From Dryomyza anilis (taxonomy: Eukaryota > Arthropoda > Insecta > Diptera > Dryomyzidae): a stretch of DNA of 64,000 nucleotides. The notes beneath the pieces were generated by a model. It made no database searches. It was not told where the DNA came from and saw only the letters and a program-made list of their open reading frames with translations. The translations under genes were made by a program, and so were the position numbers. Shown piece after piece: positions 1 to 10,189 of this stretch (its first letter is position 1; the number at the start of each line of letters is the position of its first letter). Location: NCBI GenBank assembly GCA_951804985.1, contig OX638132.1, positions 39,099,056-39,163,055 of the forward strand, given 5' to 3'.

Positions 1-364
1 AAAACCCCCTGTGTTGTTGTAATTTTTGCATCGACGACGCTGTGTTGTTGTTTTGGAGAGTTTGCTACTACCCGCTGTGAATTCCCGAGAGCGTTGTTGT
101 TGTTGTTTTTCACGGCGACGCTGCATTTTTATTTTTGAAAAATTTATATTACTCTCTGAGATTGCCGAAACGTAAAGTTCGCTGATCGCTGAGTAATACT
201 AAATTCTATTATTATTGTTGTTTTTGAGACTTTGTATACCACTAAACACTTCTACGAATCTCTGCACTGAGCTCTAAGTGCTAATTGCACAAGTTCTCTA
301 ATACTGTAGCGGTCTCATTGCAAGCAAATAATTAACATATAAAGAGAATATGCTACAAAAATAA
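1..364 (+). other. Leader of gypsy-1, GTT-rich, no gene
   Basis: This non-coding stretch contains several short GTT/TTG runs and leads directly to the gag start. It is probably 5' UTR or LTR of the gypsy-1 element, but no LTR boundary or primer-binding site is identified. Confidence 0.4.
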
Positions 365-1060
365 ATGAGTCGAGTCACACGAAGCACCCCTACTGCTGAT
401 ATGAATCCCAGCGGTTCCCAAACGCAAAATGCGGATATAAATAATGCTTCAACAATTATGACGCCATGCGTATCCCAACCGCAAAACGTAGAGCGCAACC
501 CGGTTCAAGTTAACGTACAGCCAAGCGTTTCTACTCTACAGGTTAACACAAGTCAAATTAACACAACGCCAAGTATTTCGTAGCCAAAAAATGTGGATCG
601 TCAAAATGTACGAGGTGCGCAGCATTCTGAGTGCAATAATGGTCCAGTTCAAGCTACGCGAAGTACTGCCCAATCGCAAAATACTGAACGTAATACTGCC
701 CCTGTTAATATAAATCTCACTGAAGGTCAATTTTTAAATTTAATAAGACAAGAAAGAAAATCAACATTTAGCAGTTGTAGCGCCCGATTTAATGGTGGTC
801 GTAGTTCTACTAAAATTCAAAATTTTATTGCTACGATTTTAATATACAAAGAGGAAGAAGAGCTGAGGATTTGGAAGATGCCCTTGCTTTATTAAGCCTC
901 CCACTTATACTTGAAGGATACGATTCTGCATGGTGGCAAGGTGTAAAAAGTGAAGCCAGAACATTTAATGATGTGATTGAACTCCTTGGAAAAGCGTTTT
1001 CCTCATCCAAACCAGACTGGAGAATTTATTCAGAAATTTACCAGTAAAAACGACGTATAT
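365..1060 (+). pseudogene. gag: gypsy-1 gag remnant (Arc-like capsid region)
   Basis: The first reading frame opens with ATG at 365 and gives a Gln/Asn/Thr/Ser-rich N-terminal region containing repeated SQ/NV/NT phrases. It stops at 583 and continues in another frame from 593. Near residues 60-90 of the second piece lies FNGG, then after a frameshift a stretch encoding EDALALLSLPLILEGYDSAW and WWQGVK (about 880-950). FxG, the leucine-rich helix and WWQGVK are typical of the capsid region shared by Ty3/gypsy Gag and insect Arc proteins. Gag would form the particle that packages the element RNA. At least two frame breaks make this a pseudogene. It could not be a domesticated Arc gene because pol of the same element follows. 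Confidence 0.75.
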
Positions 1061-1696
1061 TTACGCAATTATCTGAACCGCGGACAGACAAAACAATGAT
1101 GATATTTGCACAGCTACTTTTTCAAATATGTGAAAAATTATATATAGATTCTGTGCACACTTTCCAAGATTTATTATGCAAGACTGGAGATATCGAAATG
1201 TTAATAAATGAAAATAAACGTGATCATCATTGTCAAATATAAAGCTCTACATTTGTGAAAGTTAGATCACATGGGTAAGTTCGGTCACATGGGACGGACT
1301 TTTATAGTCGGTCGGGCCCGACTATGGAATACCCTACACCTTGGTGGGGAAATTTAATTGTATACGTACTATTAAAAGTTCTTAATAGAATTTACGTCGT
1401 ATATCCACATAATTTAAAAAATCGATATAAAAGAAAAAAAAAAATTTGGAACACATATTTTTAGGTGAATTCTAACAATACGTTTTAAATTTTATAACAA
1501 TACCTTGAATACTTTTCGGTTTATTGGTTCCTACATAATTTTGAAAAAGTAATTTGTATGGGAGGTGGGCGTGTTCGTTGACCGATTTGGCTCATTTACA
1601 TTGACAGAAATAATTTTTGGCTAAAACATATTGAAACGAAATTTCATCGCATTCTGATAAGAATATATTGAACCATACAATATATTTAATTTTAAA
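1061..1696 (+). other. Degenerate gag/protease interval with a GC-rich palindrome
   Basis: Early part still reads as weak gag-like fragments. From about 1255 the sequence no longer looks coding. Around 1300-1325 is a GC-rich palindrome, ATAGTCGG and CCGACTAT separated by a few bases, unusual in this AT-rich context. A separate insertion here is possible, but no boundaries were found. Confidence 0.35.
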
Positions 1697-2743
1697 ATGC
1701 AAAAACCTACGTTACTGGAAAATATCACGGTGACACAAGAAAATGATGAAAAGCCAAAACCACAAAACAATTTAGATGCTATGTATAGTTTCATGTCATG
1801 GTTTGAAACTTCAAACATTGCTTATCCTGAAGAAAAATATACTCCTAAGCAAAACACGATATTTGTGAATGATTATTCGCCAAGAGGCGTTAATAAAATT
1901 TTTGATTTTCAAATTCCAGCGGAAACCGATGAAAAAATTAAAAATAAATGAAGAGACAGATGAAAATATATTTGAGAAAATAGAAATAAATTCGTTTCAA
2001 GTAGAATTGCGACCAAACGAAGGTCCGCATTTCACTAAAAACGAAAGAATAAAATTAAATAATATTCTAAAAGAAACAAGTAGCATTTTTGAAGATTTAA
2101 TTATTCCAATTCCATATATTGAACATTTTATAAATACTAAATCTCACCAGCCAATAGCGATAACACCTTATCGGTTATCACCGGTCATGAAACAAGAATA
2201 AATATGTTAAAAAACGGCATAATAGAGGAAACCGAGTCGCCATGGGCTTTTCCAGTAGTAATGATCCCAAAACGAAATGGAAATATTCGCGTCTGCGTTA
2301 AATGCAATTACAGATACATATCCATTGCCACGAATCGATGATTTGTTACACGCAGCAAAAATAACACCATTTAGTCCACAATAGATTTAAAATCCGGATA
2401 TTGGCAAATTAAAATGGCAGAAAAAGATAAAGTCAAAACTGCAATTAACACACCATTTGGAATTTATGCCTTTACTAGAATGCCGTTTGGTTTAAAAATG
2501 CGCCAGCGACGTTTCAGCGCTTGATCGACAAATTTCGGACTGGGTTACCACATATTCTGATATTAGCATACTTAGATGATATTATTATATGCTCAGATTT
2601 TAAATCACATGTAATAGAATTGCAGCAAACATTGAAAAGATTGTTGGATTTTTGTTTTCATCTTAATCACGACAAATGTTTTTTCAGTCGACCGGAAGTG
2701 CAATATTTAGGACATGTTTTAACACTTGATGGTCTAAAGATAG
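1697..2743 (+). pseudogene. pol: gypsy-1 pol, N-terminal part: RT palm and fingers
   Basis: After a linker frame (1697-1951) a second frame carries the typical pre-RT phrase with PNEGPHFTKNERIKLN, then EHFINT and PIAITPYRLSP, the usual entry to Ty3/gypsy reverse transcriptase. Further on, [18 protein letters not shown], the MPFGL turn and the catalytic YLDD (2569-2580, two of the metal-binding aspartates) are readable, ending in YLGHVLTLDGLK where the RTE element has landed. RT would copy element RNA into DNA. Frame breaks occur near 1951, 2201, 2300 and 2500, so no continuous protein is possible. The continuation is at 6071. Confidence 0.85.
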
Positions 2744-3607
2744 GAGGTCAGAACAGCCATCGCTCGGCTGAAAAACAACAAAGCCGCAGGTGTTGATGGC
2801 CTGCCAGCTGAATTGTTTAAGACCGGAGGCGAAGAGTTAATAGAGAGCATGCACGAGCTCGTAAGCAGAATATGGTCGGATGAAAGCATGACTGGAACCT
2901 CAGTGTACTCTGCCCAATCCTTAAGAAAGGGGATCCCACTATCTGCGCCAACTACCGTGGGATCAGCCTACTCAATATCGAGCGTATTATGTGAAAGACT
3001 GAAGCCCATCGTCAACAGACTGATTGTACATTATCAGTGCGGCTTCAGACCTGGAAAGTCCACCATAGACCAGATTTTCAAATTACGCGTAATCCAGGAA
3101 AAGACCCTAGAAGAACAGATCGATACCTACCACCAATTAGTCGACTATAAAGCCGCCTTCGACACTCCGATAAGGGAACGATTATACGCCGCAATGTCTG
3201 AGCTCGGTATACCTGCGAAACTTATAAGGCTTTGCAGGATGACCGTGAGCAACACACGTTGCTCAGTGAGAATAGGAAAAGACCTCTCTGAGCCATTTCA
3301 TACCGAACGAGGTTTCAGACAGGGTGACTCCCTATCGTGCGACTTTTTTTTAACTAATTGATGGAGAAAATAGTTCGAGCTGCCGAACTCCTTCAAAGCG
3401 GCACTATCCTCAACAATAGTGTCATGCTGCTCGCATATGCCGATGATATTGATATCATTGGCAGTAGCAGACGAGCAGTCAGCGCAGCATTCTCCAGATT
3501 GGAGAATGGGTCTAGTGGTGAACGAGGACAAGACGAAGTTCCTTGTGTCAACAAGCAGAAAGGAGTTCGTGCGTCTTGGACAAAAAGCTGATTTTGACTT
3601 CCACAAG
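2744..3607 (+). pseudogene. RTE copy A reverse transcriptase fragment
   Basis: Reads as RT of the RTE clade: a conserved AIARLKNNKAAG phrase straddling a frame change, then CGFRPGKSTIDQIF, VDYKAAFDT and GFRQGDSLSCDFF. The frame stops at 3358-3360 and resumes at TTG-ATG (3358) with MMEKIVRAAEL and the catalytic YADD. Compared with copy B there is a deletion near 2890-2985, destroying the region around the conserved [10 protein letters not shown] phrase. The stop after DFF is shared with copy B. Dead copy. Confidence 0.8.
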
Positions 3608-4000
3608 TAATTTTTATTGAATTGAAATAAAAGGGATCAAATGTATTTTTATTTATTCAAGAATTAAAACAATATCCTGGTTATAAATCGCCATCGTCTT
3701 TGTAAATCCTTCGAAGGTAAAAATATACAACGACTTGAGACTTGTTCGCAGAAGAACCAAGTCCGACCGGCGATGCTGTCATCAAAGTAAACTCTGAAAA
3801 GAAATATTTTCCATCACGTGTTGATAATTTCAATACCAGGAAATTTTCACTTTCATCATTCAAATTTAATATTAGAGTTGACACTTTTTTTACACCATTG
3901 GACTTTCCTAATTGTTGTGAATAAATCGAGCGTAAGGAAAACGTACGCCATTTTCCTTTTTTATAGTTGTCAAATGTCAAAATACCTCAAAATGTGTGCT
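3608..4000 (-). CDS. Unidentified 99-residue intronless ORF, possible retrocopy
   Basis: A minus-strand frame of 99 codons runs from ATG at 3980 to a stop at 3681. I do not recognise the family. The composition is protein-like, with mixed hydrophobic and charged residues and no low-complexity runs, and centres on the phrase VSTLILNLNDESENFLVLKL. Two AATAAA-type polyadenylation signals lie downstream on the same strand, and the unit ends exactly at 3608, where the RTE copy is broken. That layout suggests a processed retrocopy, or a small intronless gene, inserted into RTE copy A. The true start is uncertain because an earlier start is not excluded. It could equally be a fragment of an unrecognised transposon. 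Confidence 0.35.
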
Positions 4001-4829
4001 GCAAATGTCCAAGAACTCAGGATGTTTGCTATCAGTCAACTGTAAATATCTTAATTTTCATTGCTGTTGTGGCAAACGTCTCGTAACTATCTGAATATAT
4101 GTCATATTTAAAAAATATTATTAGTTTTCCTGCAACTTTATTGAAATTTATGGGATATTTGAATATTTGCTAGACTTTCATAAACATCTTGTTTTCTTAG
4201 TGTAGAAAAGTAGGTCAGAATTGTATAGAATACTGGTGTTATAAAGTTAAAAGTATGAAAATATGAATGCAATTCATTGATGTGTGCAATTTATAACTTT
4301 TCTATTACCGTTTACCGTAACCGTTTAAATAGGACCAATGTTTACCAGGATTTTGCAAAGACAGTTAAGAGGAAACTTTTTGCATATGTTTTATTGTAAA
4401 AAAAGAAAAAAATGCACTTACGCCTGGATGTACTTAACTAAGCTTTACTATATTCATAAAAACATTATAAATTTTATAGTTCTTGACTAATTTTATAATA
4501 AATGATAAATTTTTATTGATGCCACTATTGAAAATTCAATTTGTTTTTATTTCATTTGTTTTAAAATCTTTAATTCGCAATAAAGAAAATAAAAAGAAAA
4601 ACAATACATTTTATTATATTTACTTGCATACGTAGCAAACTGAGCTAAGAATTTATTTGCATAATAAACAAATATATGTAGGAATGCATTAGACAGTACT
4701 AACTAACTGAATGACTGACTAGTTGTTGTTATCGTTTATCGTTTTATGAGGTATATAAGCTGAAAAGACTTTAAAATTGAAATGCGCCAAAGTGTGTCAT
4801 CAGCAAGTTTGCCAAAGGCAATGAACCAA
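4001..4829. repeat. AT-rich non-coding DNA with a repeat shared with 53345-53460
   Basis: No coding frame. The block at about 4138-4205 (TTGAATATTTGCTA, then GACTTTCATAAACATC and TTGTTTTCTTAGTGTA) recurs at 53345-53462, where a further ~27 bp lies between the two halves. This marks a dispersed repeat of unknown class. Confidence 0.5.
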
Positions 4830-4996
4830 TCGTTGTTGCGCACGCTATAAACATTTTTCGTATAGTAAAATGTTTCTATGAAAAGATGATGTTAGCCGCA
4901 GTCCTGGCTTGAACCGGGGACCTTTCGGATCTCAGTCCAACGCACTAACCACCGAGCTACCGCACTAACCACCGAGCTACTAACCACCGAGCTACA
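4830..4996 (-). mobile_element. tRNA-derived SINE, copy 1, with tandem A-box expansion
   Basis: The minus strand has a tRNA-like head with A box and B box (GGTTCAAGCC), followed by the family body ATCTTTTCATAGAAACATTT. The head is abnormal: the 20-bp unit CGCACTAACCACCGAGCTAC (plus strand) is present twice plus a 15-bp partial copy (4941-4995), so the A box is triplicated. The body is truncated compared with copy 3 (35091-35370). Confidence 0.8.
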
Positions 4997-5166
4997 GGGT
5001 GGTCCGCTTTGGGGTACAAATATTTTAGGGACTGATTCCTTGGTTCATTTAAGAAAAAAAATTGTTCTAGCGTTAGGGTCTATTTGGAACACCCAATGAT
5101 GTACAGGGTGTTTTCAAAATTTAAGTTAGAAAAATTGATATATCCGTATATTTAATTATATCTTTA

Positions 5167-5580
5167 ACAATTAATAACCCAGATCAAAAATATTACATTC
5201 ATTTTACAGATAATCGATTATTGTTTCTAGTAACATGTTAATATTGGCACTTTATGTGGTGTGCTAGGAGATTTATTTCAACAAAGTAAAAAAAATAATA
5301 TTTTATTAAAACTTTTTTTTTTATTAAACTCAGTTTTTCTCGAAATTTTTATCTAAAATTTTGTTTATGTTATTTTAATATTTGAATGTATCATAGTGTA
5401 GTTAACAATTTCTTCAAATACTATTTTTATCTGTTGTAATAAAATATTAATTTTTTTACTTTGATGAAAAAATCTCCTAGCTCACTACATAAAGTACAAA
5501 TATTAAAATTTTAATAGAAACTACTATGATCGATTGTATGTAAAATGAATGTAATATTTTTGATCTGGGTTATAAATTGT
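5167..5580. mobile_element. MITE-like inverted-repeat element (~410 bp)
   Basis: Two imperfect arms of about 140 bp face each other: 5167-5310 and 5435-5580. Both contain ATAACCCAGATC, ATTACATTCATTTTACA and, further in, CTAGGAGATTT in inverse orientation. The centre is AT-rich and non-coding. The right tip coincides with the resumption of RTE copy A at 5581, so it is the rightmost part of the material inserted there. Superfamily not assigned. Confidence 0.7.
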
Positions 5581-6044
5581 AGAATTGAAAAGTAGAGCCC
5601 TCTCTCGCCGGACAAAAATAACGCTCTACAAGTCACTCATCATGCCCGTCCTACTTTATGGTGCAGAAACATGGACGCTAGCCTCCACCGATGAGAGAAT
5701 ACTGGATTCTCCGTAAAATCTTTGACCCTGTCTGCTTTGCTAACGAGTATCGAATCAGGATAAACCATGAGCTGTATGAGTTATTGGACGACATTGACAG
5801 AGTCAAGCGCATCAAGATCCAGCGGCTTCGCTGGCTAGGTCATGTCGAACGAATGGATGAAAACACCCCAGCTAAGAAGGTGATTGAATCGAGGTTCGAA
5901 GGTAGACAGCGTAGAAGAGGGCGTCTGCGTTGGAAAGACCAAGTTGTGCACAACCTGGCACCGCTTGGTATTTCTAACTGGCGTCAGCGCGCGCAAAGCA
6001 GAAGCGACTTTATCTCAGCGGCCAAAACTGACCCACGATTGTAA
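5581..6044 (+). pseudogene. RTE copy A, C-terminal end of pol
   Basis: Reads LLYGAETWT, then LRKIFDP and RLRWLGHVERMDENTPAKKV, ending with the family terminus ISAAKTDPRL followed by a stop. This is the C-terminal region of the RTE polyprotein as in copy B (12571 onward). A frame change near 5700 and small deletions relative to copy B (a missing PNLRWK-type segment and a missing DWRG) show decay. Confidence 0.8.
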
Positions 6045-6070
6045 GGGCCATTTAAGTAAGAAGTAAGTAT

Positions 6071-6780
6071 GTTTAAAGATTGAACCAGGTAAAACCGATG
6101 CATTATTAAAGCGTCCCAGCCCCAAAAACAATTAATTTATTTTTTTACAAACATGTTCCTGTTATCGACGATTTATATCCAATTTTGCAGAAATTGCTAA
6201 ACCACAGTCAAATTTGACAACAAAAATACCACATGCAAATGAACCAATGTGGAAGAAAACGCATTTATTATTTTGAAAAATCATTTAATAAATCCATCAA
6301 TATTACAACAAGTCTTGGAGAATAAACCATTTATATTAAAAGCAGATGCTAGCAACTATGTCTTGGGTGCTGTATTGCTGCAGGGGGAGAAGGAAACGGA
6401 ACACCCAATAGAATATGCCAGCCGTTTATTACTTCCTGCAGAGAAAAATTATTCAACAACTGAACGAGAGGCTTTAGCAGTACTTTGGGTAGTCCAGAAA
6501 TTATATCGAAGGTTATATCGAAGGTTATATCGAAGGATCAGAAAGAACTATACTTACAGATCACCAACCACTTGTGTGGCTATTTACTTCGCAGCAGTGT
6601 CCAAATAAATCGCAAACTGGACGACTTGCCAGCTGGGCATTGTTGTTTCAGACATTCAACATAAAATTTGAATACACTCCCGGAAGGCAAAATGTTGTGG
6701 CAGATACATTATCTCGAAGATCCAGAAATCCAAACTATTATAAATTCGTTTGAAAATGACGACGAAAATGTGTCAAGATA
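6071..6780 (+). pseudogene. pol: gypsy-1 pol: connection and RNase H
   Basis: Resumes directly after the RTE insertion with KIEPGKTDALLKRPSPK, then, after breaks, NKPFILKADASNYVLGAVLL (RNase H start with the catalytic Asp in ADAS), YASRLLLPAEKNYSTTEREA and VLWVVQK, finishing with the phrase EYTPGRQNVVADTLSRR. These are the standard Ty3/gypsy RNase H blocks. RNase H removes the RNA strand after copying. A 12-bp unit TTATATCGAAGG is present three times at 6501-6536 and inserts repeated LYRR into the domain. Confidence 0.85.
6501..6536 (+). repeat. 12-bp tandem triplication in RNase H
   Basis: Unit TTATATCGAAGG three times, in a position where the family normally has a single ATATCGAAGG (GYIEG-type phrase). 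It is in frame, adding repeated Leu-Tyr-Arg-Arg. Confidence 0.85.
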
Positions 6781-7144
6781 CAGTAGTAGAGGATACAATT
6801 TTAATCAACAATTTTAAAACAGTTTCACGATGAACCAACTGAATTGAGAGGACCATAAGCAGAATTACACCTCACTATTATTGGTCAAAAATGAGAATTG
6901 AAATTACAAACCACGTCAAAACATGCAACGAATGTATCAGATATAAATCTACAAACATGAAAACTGCATGATTAGTCCAGACCGTATGCAGCAATCAGTG
7001 ATTCTAAATAATTGCAGTCGATTTGTTCGGGCCACTACCGCGCACAGAAAGCGGCCAACAGTGGATACTGATCGTGGAGGATTTATGCAGTCGTTGGACG
7101 GAATTATTTGCTCTAAAAGAAGCCACAGCTGAGAGCTGCGCTAA

Positions 7145-7178
7145 ACGAAGTTATCGAAGTTATCGAAGTTATCGAAGT
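7145..7178 (+). repeat. 9-bp tandem expansion in integrase
   Basis: Unit TTATCGAAG three times after a leading CGAAG, giving repeated SYR codons at a place where a single NEVIEVYG-like phrase is expected. It resembles the RNase H expansion at 6501-6536 in sequence (ATCGAAG core). Confidence 0.8.
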
Positions 7179-7600
7179 ACGGGGTTCCAAGAAGGATTCA
7201 TACGGACAATGGTTATCAGTTCATTTCAGCAGTAATGCAGAAGCTAACATTTTGCCTAGGAATTGATCAAACTTTTACACCAAAATACCATCCAGAGTCC
7301 AATCCAGTAGAAAGGAAAAACCGTGACCTGAAGATGCATCTGTCTATATGCGTTGGCCAAGACCACTCAAAATGGAATGATAAATTGTCAGCTAGAAGGG
7401 CGAGTTTACACGGTAGAGAAAATAGCCTCGACGGTCCATACATTGTTATAAACAAAAAGGGATCGTCTTGTTACGTGATTGCAGCAGAAAGTATAACTTC
7501 ATACAATGGGCCAAACAATAATCCAGTTTACCCCATTAGGTGTCTTCGAGGGCGCCAATACGCCCATTGCGCTGACACGAGCTCCGCAGCAAATTTAAAT

Positions 7601-7700
7601 GCAACGCAATTAACAACAACCATAACAGCAACAACAAATTCAAATGCAACGCAATTAACAACAACCATAACAGCAACAACAAATTCAAATGCAACCCAAT
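7601..7700 (+). repeat. 45-bp tandem duplication near the pol end
   Basis: Two copies of a 45-bp unit (7601-7645 and 7646-7690) rich in CAACAA and ATAACAGCAACA, followed by the start of a third. It encodes a Thr/Asn/Ala-rich repeat at the C-terminus of the gypsy-1 polyprotein. Confidence 0.85.
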
Positions 7701-7777
7701 CAAACACAATAACATGATTTAAATCAACGAACTTTAAGGCCAAGAAAACCTACAAAATATACGTGAAATACTGCCCC

Positions 7778-8410
7778 ATCCACGGTGCTCTAGAAGCAAT
7801 CATAAGTATGAGAAAAATGGGTATAAAAAGTACAAATAGGATTATATTCATCATCATTTCTAGTTTAAAAATCCGATTGAACCAAAATCCTACCATTTCC
7901 TTTTCTTAAGTTATCGTCATTTACATACAATTTTAACGATTTTTTTCAATTTATCTCTATTTCTAATTAGAAATATATTTCACTGTGCGGCATGGCAACT
8001 TTTTTAATTGAACTCCGATTTTTTTTTATTTTGTATATGGTCTACTGATAAAATTTATAGTATATTCTTATACACCTACACCTATGAACTCCGAAAGGGC
8101 TTAAAGGATAACAAATATACTTTGTCATTTTGTAGCGAAATGGTTTTTAGGAAATGGTTCTAAGGAGCGATTATAGAGAACATCCTAAAGATGATTTACA
8201 CTGAACACTTAAAGTTTGTATCTTAACGATTAACCACTATTTTTAATTGTTCTCATTTAACAATTTCGTTAAGGAGTTATTGCCTGTGGAAAAAGTCATA
8301 TAACTATCATAATGTCTTTGGAGAAAATGTTCGTTTTGAAAATGAGCTGGGGTCTAAACAACTAAATTCTCATACTATTTCTGAAATAAAAGCCTACTAA
8401 TAACGAAATA
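7778..8410 (+). repeat. Left arm of an inverted repeat (gypsy 3' region)
   Basis: From CACGGTGCTCTAGAAGCAAT onward, this sequence is matched in inverse orientation at 10190-10560. Shared landmarks are GGGTATAAAAAGTACAAATA, TTTCTAGTTTAAAAATCCG, ATTTACACTGAACACTTAAA and AGGAGTTATT. The left arm has about 270 bp extra (roughly 7880-8150). Because it follows the end of gypsy-1 pol it may be that element's 3' UTR or LTR, with the other arm a second copy in inverse orientation. Confidence 0.75.
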
Positions 8411-9457
8411 TTTTTCTAACTTCAATTTTGAATAAAGTCTTAGAGATATATTATTACAATAATTTTGGTGCAGTGAAAATTGCAGCAATTTTTAGTTAAA
8501 ATTTGACGCTGATTCCGAAGAAAAAGTTACATGGTGCTACGCATAACAGTCGTTTTTCGCAATTTTTTTTACCAAGTAATAATATTTTTTTATTAAAAAA
8601 AAATTGTAATTTTTTGTTTAGTTTTAATTTTTTTTTGCCTATATCTCGGAAACCAATTTTTTTTTCGCATCAAATAAATTGTTTGTATTATAGCGCAAGG
8701 TTCTCCATGTCTAATGCTGAAAAGATATTTTCATTATTGTCATTGGTTGGAATATGAAAAATAATACAAGAGCAAAACTATGAAAAAATAATAATGGACC
8801 GTATCTCAAAAACTAGAGCCAATATGAAAGAACCAATACCATATTCGGAATCAACTACATAATTTTAACTATTGTTTTTGCATTTTTTTCTATTGTGATA
8901 CAACATGGAAAATTTCTAAATAATGAAGTGCAATAAAATAATATATGAAAACTAGAGACTTTAGAAAAATGTCCATGTCTTTTGTTTTTATTTTATAATA
9001 TGCCAATTTCATTTATTTGTTTTGTGTGAAATATTGTAGTTTTAAAACATGTCTAGAAGTTCTAAAAGTGGTATTAATGTGACAATGTATAATAGCAGAG
9101 GAAAGATGTATTATCTTTTTATTGCTGTGGTAATTTGAAACTAAAAAAAATTATCGTGTTGTAATATGAAATATCCCTGAAAACCCTATTTATTATCAGT
9201 GCTAGGTTGAGTTTTTCCTACATAAGGAAACTTTATGCATTTTTGATCAGTGGTTTATAAGGATATTTTATAAGGATATCCCTTAATAAGGCAACCTAAC
9301 TCACTTCGTATGCGTTATTATTAATTAGTATGCGTCTTTATAAATTTAATATATAATTAAACTGTCTAAAACTTTTTAATCATATTCGCCTATTTAATCT
9401 ATAATATGTATAATATTGATATACATATTTAGTTAAAACAAAATAAAATGTTTCTTC
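8411..9457. other. AT-rich non-coding stretch
   Basis: No coding frame, tandem array or terminal repeat was recognised. Short homopolymer T and A runs are common. Confidence 0.5.
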
Positions 9458-9532
9458 TGGGTATGAACCAACACCTCCCGGGTACAAGACCTGAGTTCTC
9501 ACCGTTACGCTATCAACCTCAATTGCTACAGA
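9458..9532 (-). repeat. tRNA-like relic (possible SINE head)
   Basis: On the minus strand TAGCGTAACGG resembles an A box and GGTTCATACCC a B box, about 30 bp apart as in tRNA genes. Acceptor and anticodon arms do not fold convincingly, so it is more likely a relic of a tRNA-derived SINE than a tRNA gene. It is a different family from the five SINE copies. Confidence 0.45.
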
Positions 9533-9687
9533 TAATTTATTCACAATCTTGAATCAAATGCCTAAAATTTGTGACGCATCGACAATAAATGAAAATATTT
9601 TTTTTTGTGTACTGTGACATTAAAAAAAATTGAACATTTCACAAATTTTGTTTTTGAAGTAAAAATCTCAAACAAAAGGAGATTAAT

Positions 9688-9758
9688 GTGTAACCTAACG
9701 GGTAGAGAAGTGGACTTTAACGCCGGAGTCAGGAGTTCGATGCCAGGTTGTGACAACT
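9688..9758 (+). repeat. tRNA-like relic, opposite orientation
   Basis: TAACCTAACGGGTAGAG resembles a D arm/A box and AGTTCGATGCC a B box at tRNA spacing. Stems are imperfect. It lies 155 bp from, and points away from, the minus-strand relic at 9458-9532. Confidence 0.4.
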
Positions 9759-10189
9759 GATATATAAGATAACAGTTTTATTCAAATGGTAAATTAATAT
9801 GAAGTAAATAAATAAGGAAAAAGTAAGTAATAAAAGAAGACTAGTGAAAAGATATAAAAGAAAGGAAAAAGGAAAAGAGTGGAAAAAGGAATAAAAAAAA
9901 AACGTTTTTTTAATACATTTTTTGTATTAAAAATACAAAAATGTTTTTATTTTTCTATAGTTTTCTGGACAGCTAAATAATTGCAATTTCAGTAATTTTA
10001 AGACAAATTTATTTAAATATTGATCTCAAATTCAATAAAAATAAATACCTTTTTTTATATTTTTCATTCAAAAACAAATACATGAATTTCTTTAAAACAA
10101 AAGTAAATGTCTTTGGACGTAAAACGAATACAATTGTACTTATTTCAAAGATATTTTTATTTGTTTTTAATACATTATTTAGGAGTGTA
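9759..10189. other. AT-rich non-coding stretch with A/G-rich run
   Basis: Contains a purine-rich run (about 9800-9905, repeated AAAAGGAAA-type blocks) followed by T-rich sequence. No gene seen. Confidence 0.45.

Larger units (their letters stand above)
2744..6068 (+). mobile_element. RTE LINE, 5'-truncated copy A, inserted in gypsy-1 pol
   Basis: The copy starts inside the RT coding region and ends in a TAAG/AAGTA-type tail (about 6052-6069), the same terminus as copies B and C. Flanks carry a 10-bp duplication with one mismatch: GTCTAAAGAT at 2732-2741 and GTTTAAAGAT at 6071-6080. 5' truncation plus a simple-repeat tail and a target duplication are as expected for target-primed reverse transcription. 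The copy is interrupted from 3608 to 5580 and lacks about 130 bp present in copy B at that junction. Confidence 0.85.
6990..7771 (+). pseudogene. pol: gypsy-1 pol: integrase
   Basis: Reads DLFGPLPRTESGQQWILIVE and DLCSRWTELFALKEATAE (first catalytic Asp of the integrase core), then a frame change and IHTDNGYQF (second Asp) near 7196-7222, then HPESNPVERKNRDLK (catalytic Glu and the family NPVER-type turn). The C-terminal part contains a GPY-like motif (DGPYIV) followed by a Thr/Ala/Asn-rich tail and ends near 7771. Integrase joins the DNA copy to the host chromosome. Frame breaks and the tandem unit at 7145-7178 inactivate it. Confidence 0.85.
1..7775 (+). mobile_element. Decayed Ty3/gypsy LTR retrotransposon (gypsy-1), split by an RTE LINE
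   Basis: A plus-strand Ty3/gypsy element with recognisable gag (365 to about 1060), protease/RT region (1697-2743), RNase H (6071 to about 6780) and integrase (about 6990-7700). The pol frame ends near 7771 in a short basic Arg/Pro/Lys-rich tail of the type often seen at the pol end of such elements. The element is interrupted at 2743/6071 by an RTE LINE flanked by a near-perfect 10-bp duplication. Many stops and frameshifts show it is dead. No LTR is confirmed: the 5' end would lie left of the window, and the 3' end is unclear. Domain identity is read from motifs; clade is not assigned. Confidence 0.85.

Noticed and set aside
365..1060. Domesticated Arc gene
   Set aside because: The capsid-like segment is followed by pol of the same decayed element and contains frameshifts.
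3681..3980. Assigning the small ORF to a COMM-domain-like family
   Set aside because: Only a vague pattern of alternating hydrophobic residues supports it; no diagnostic motif could be confirmed by eye.
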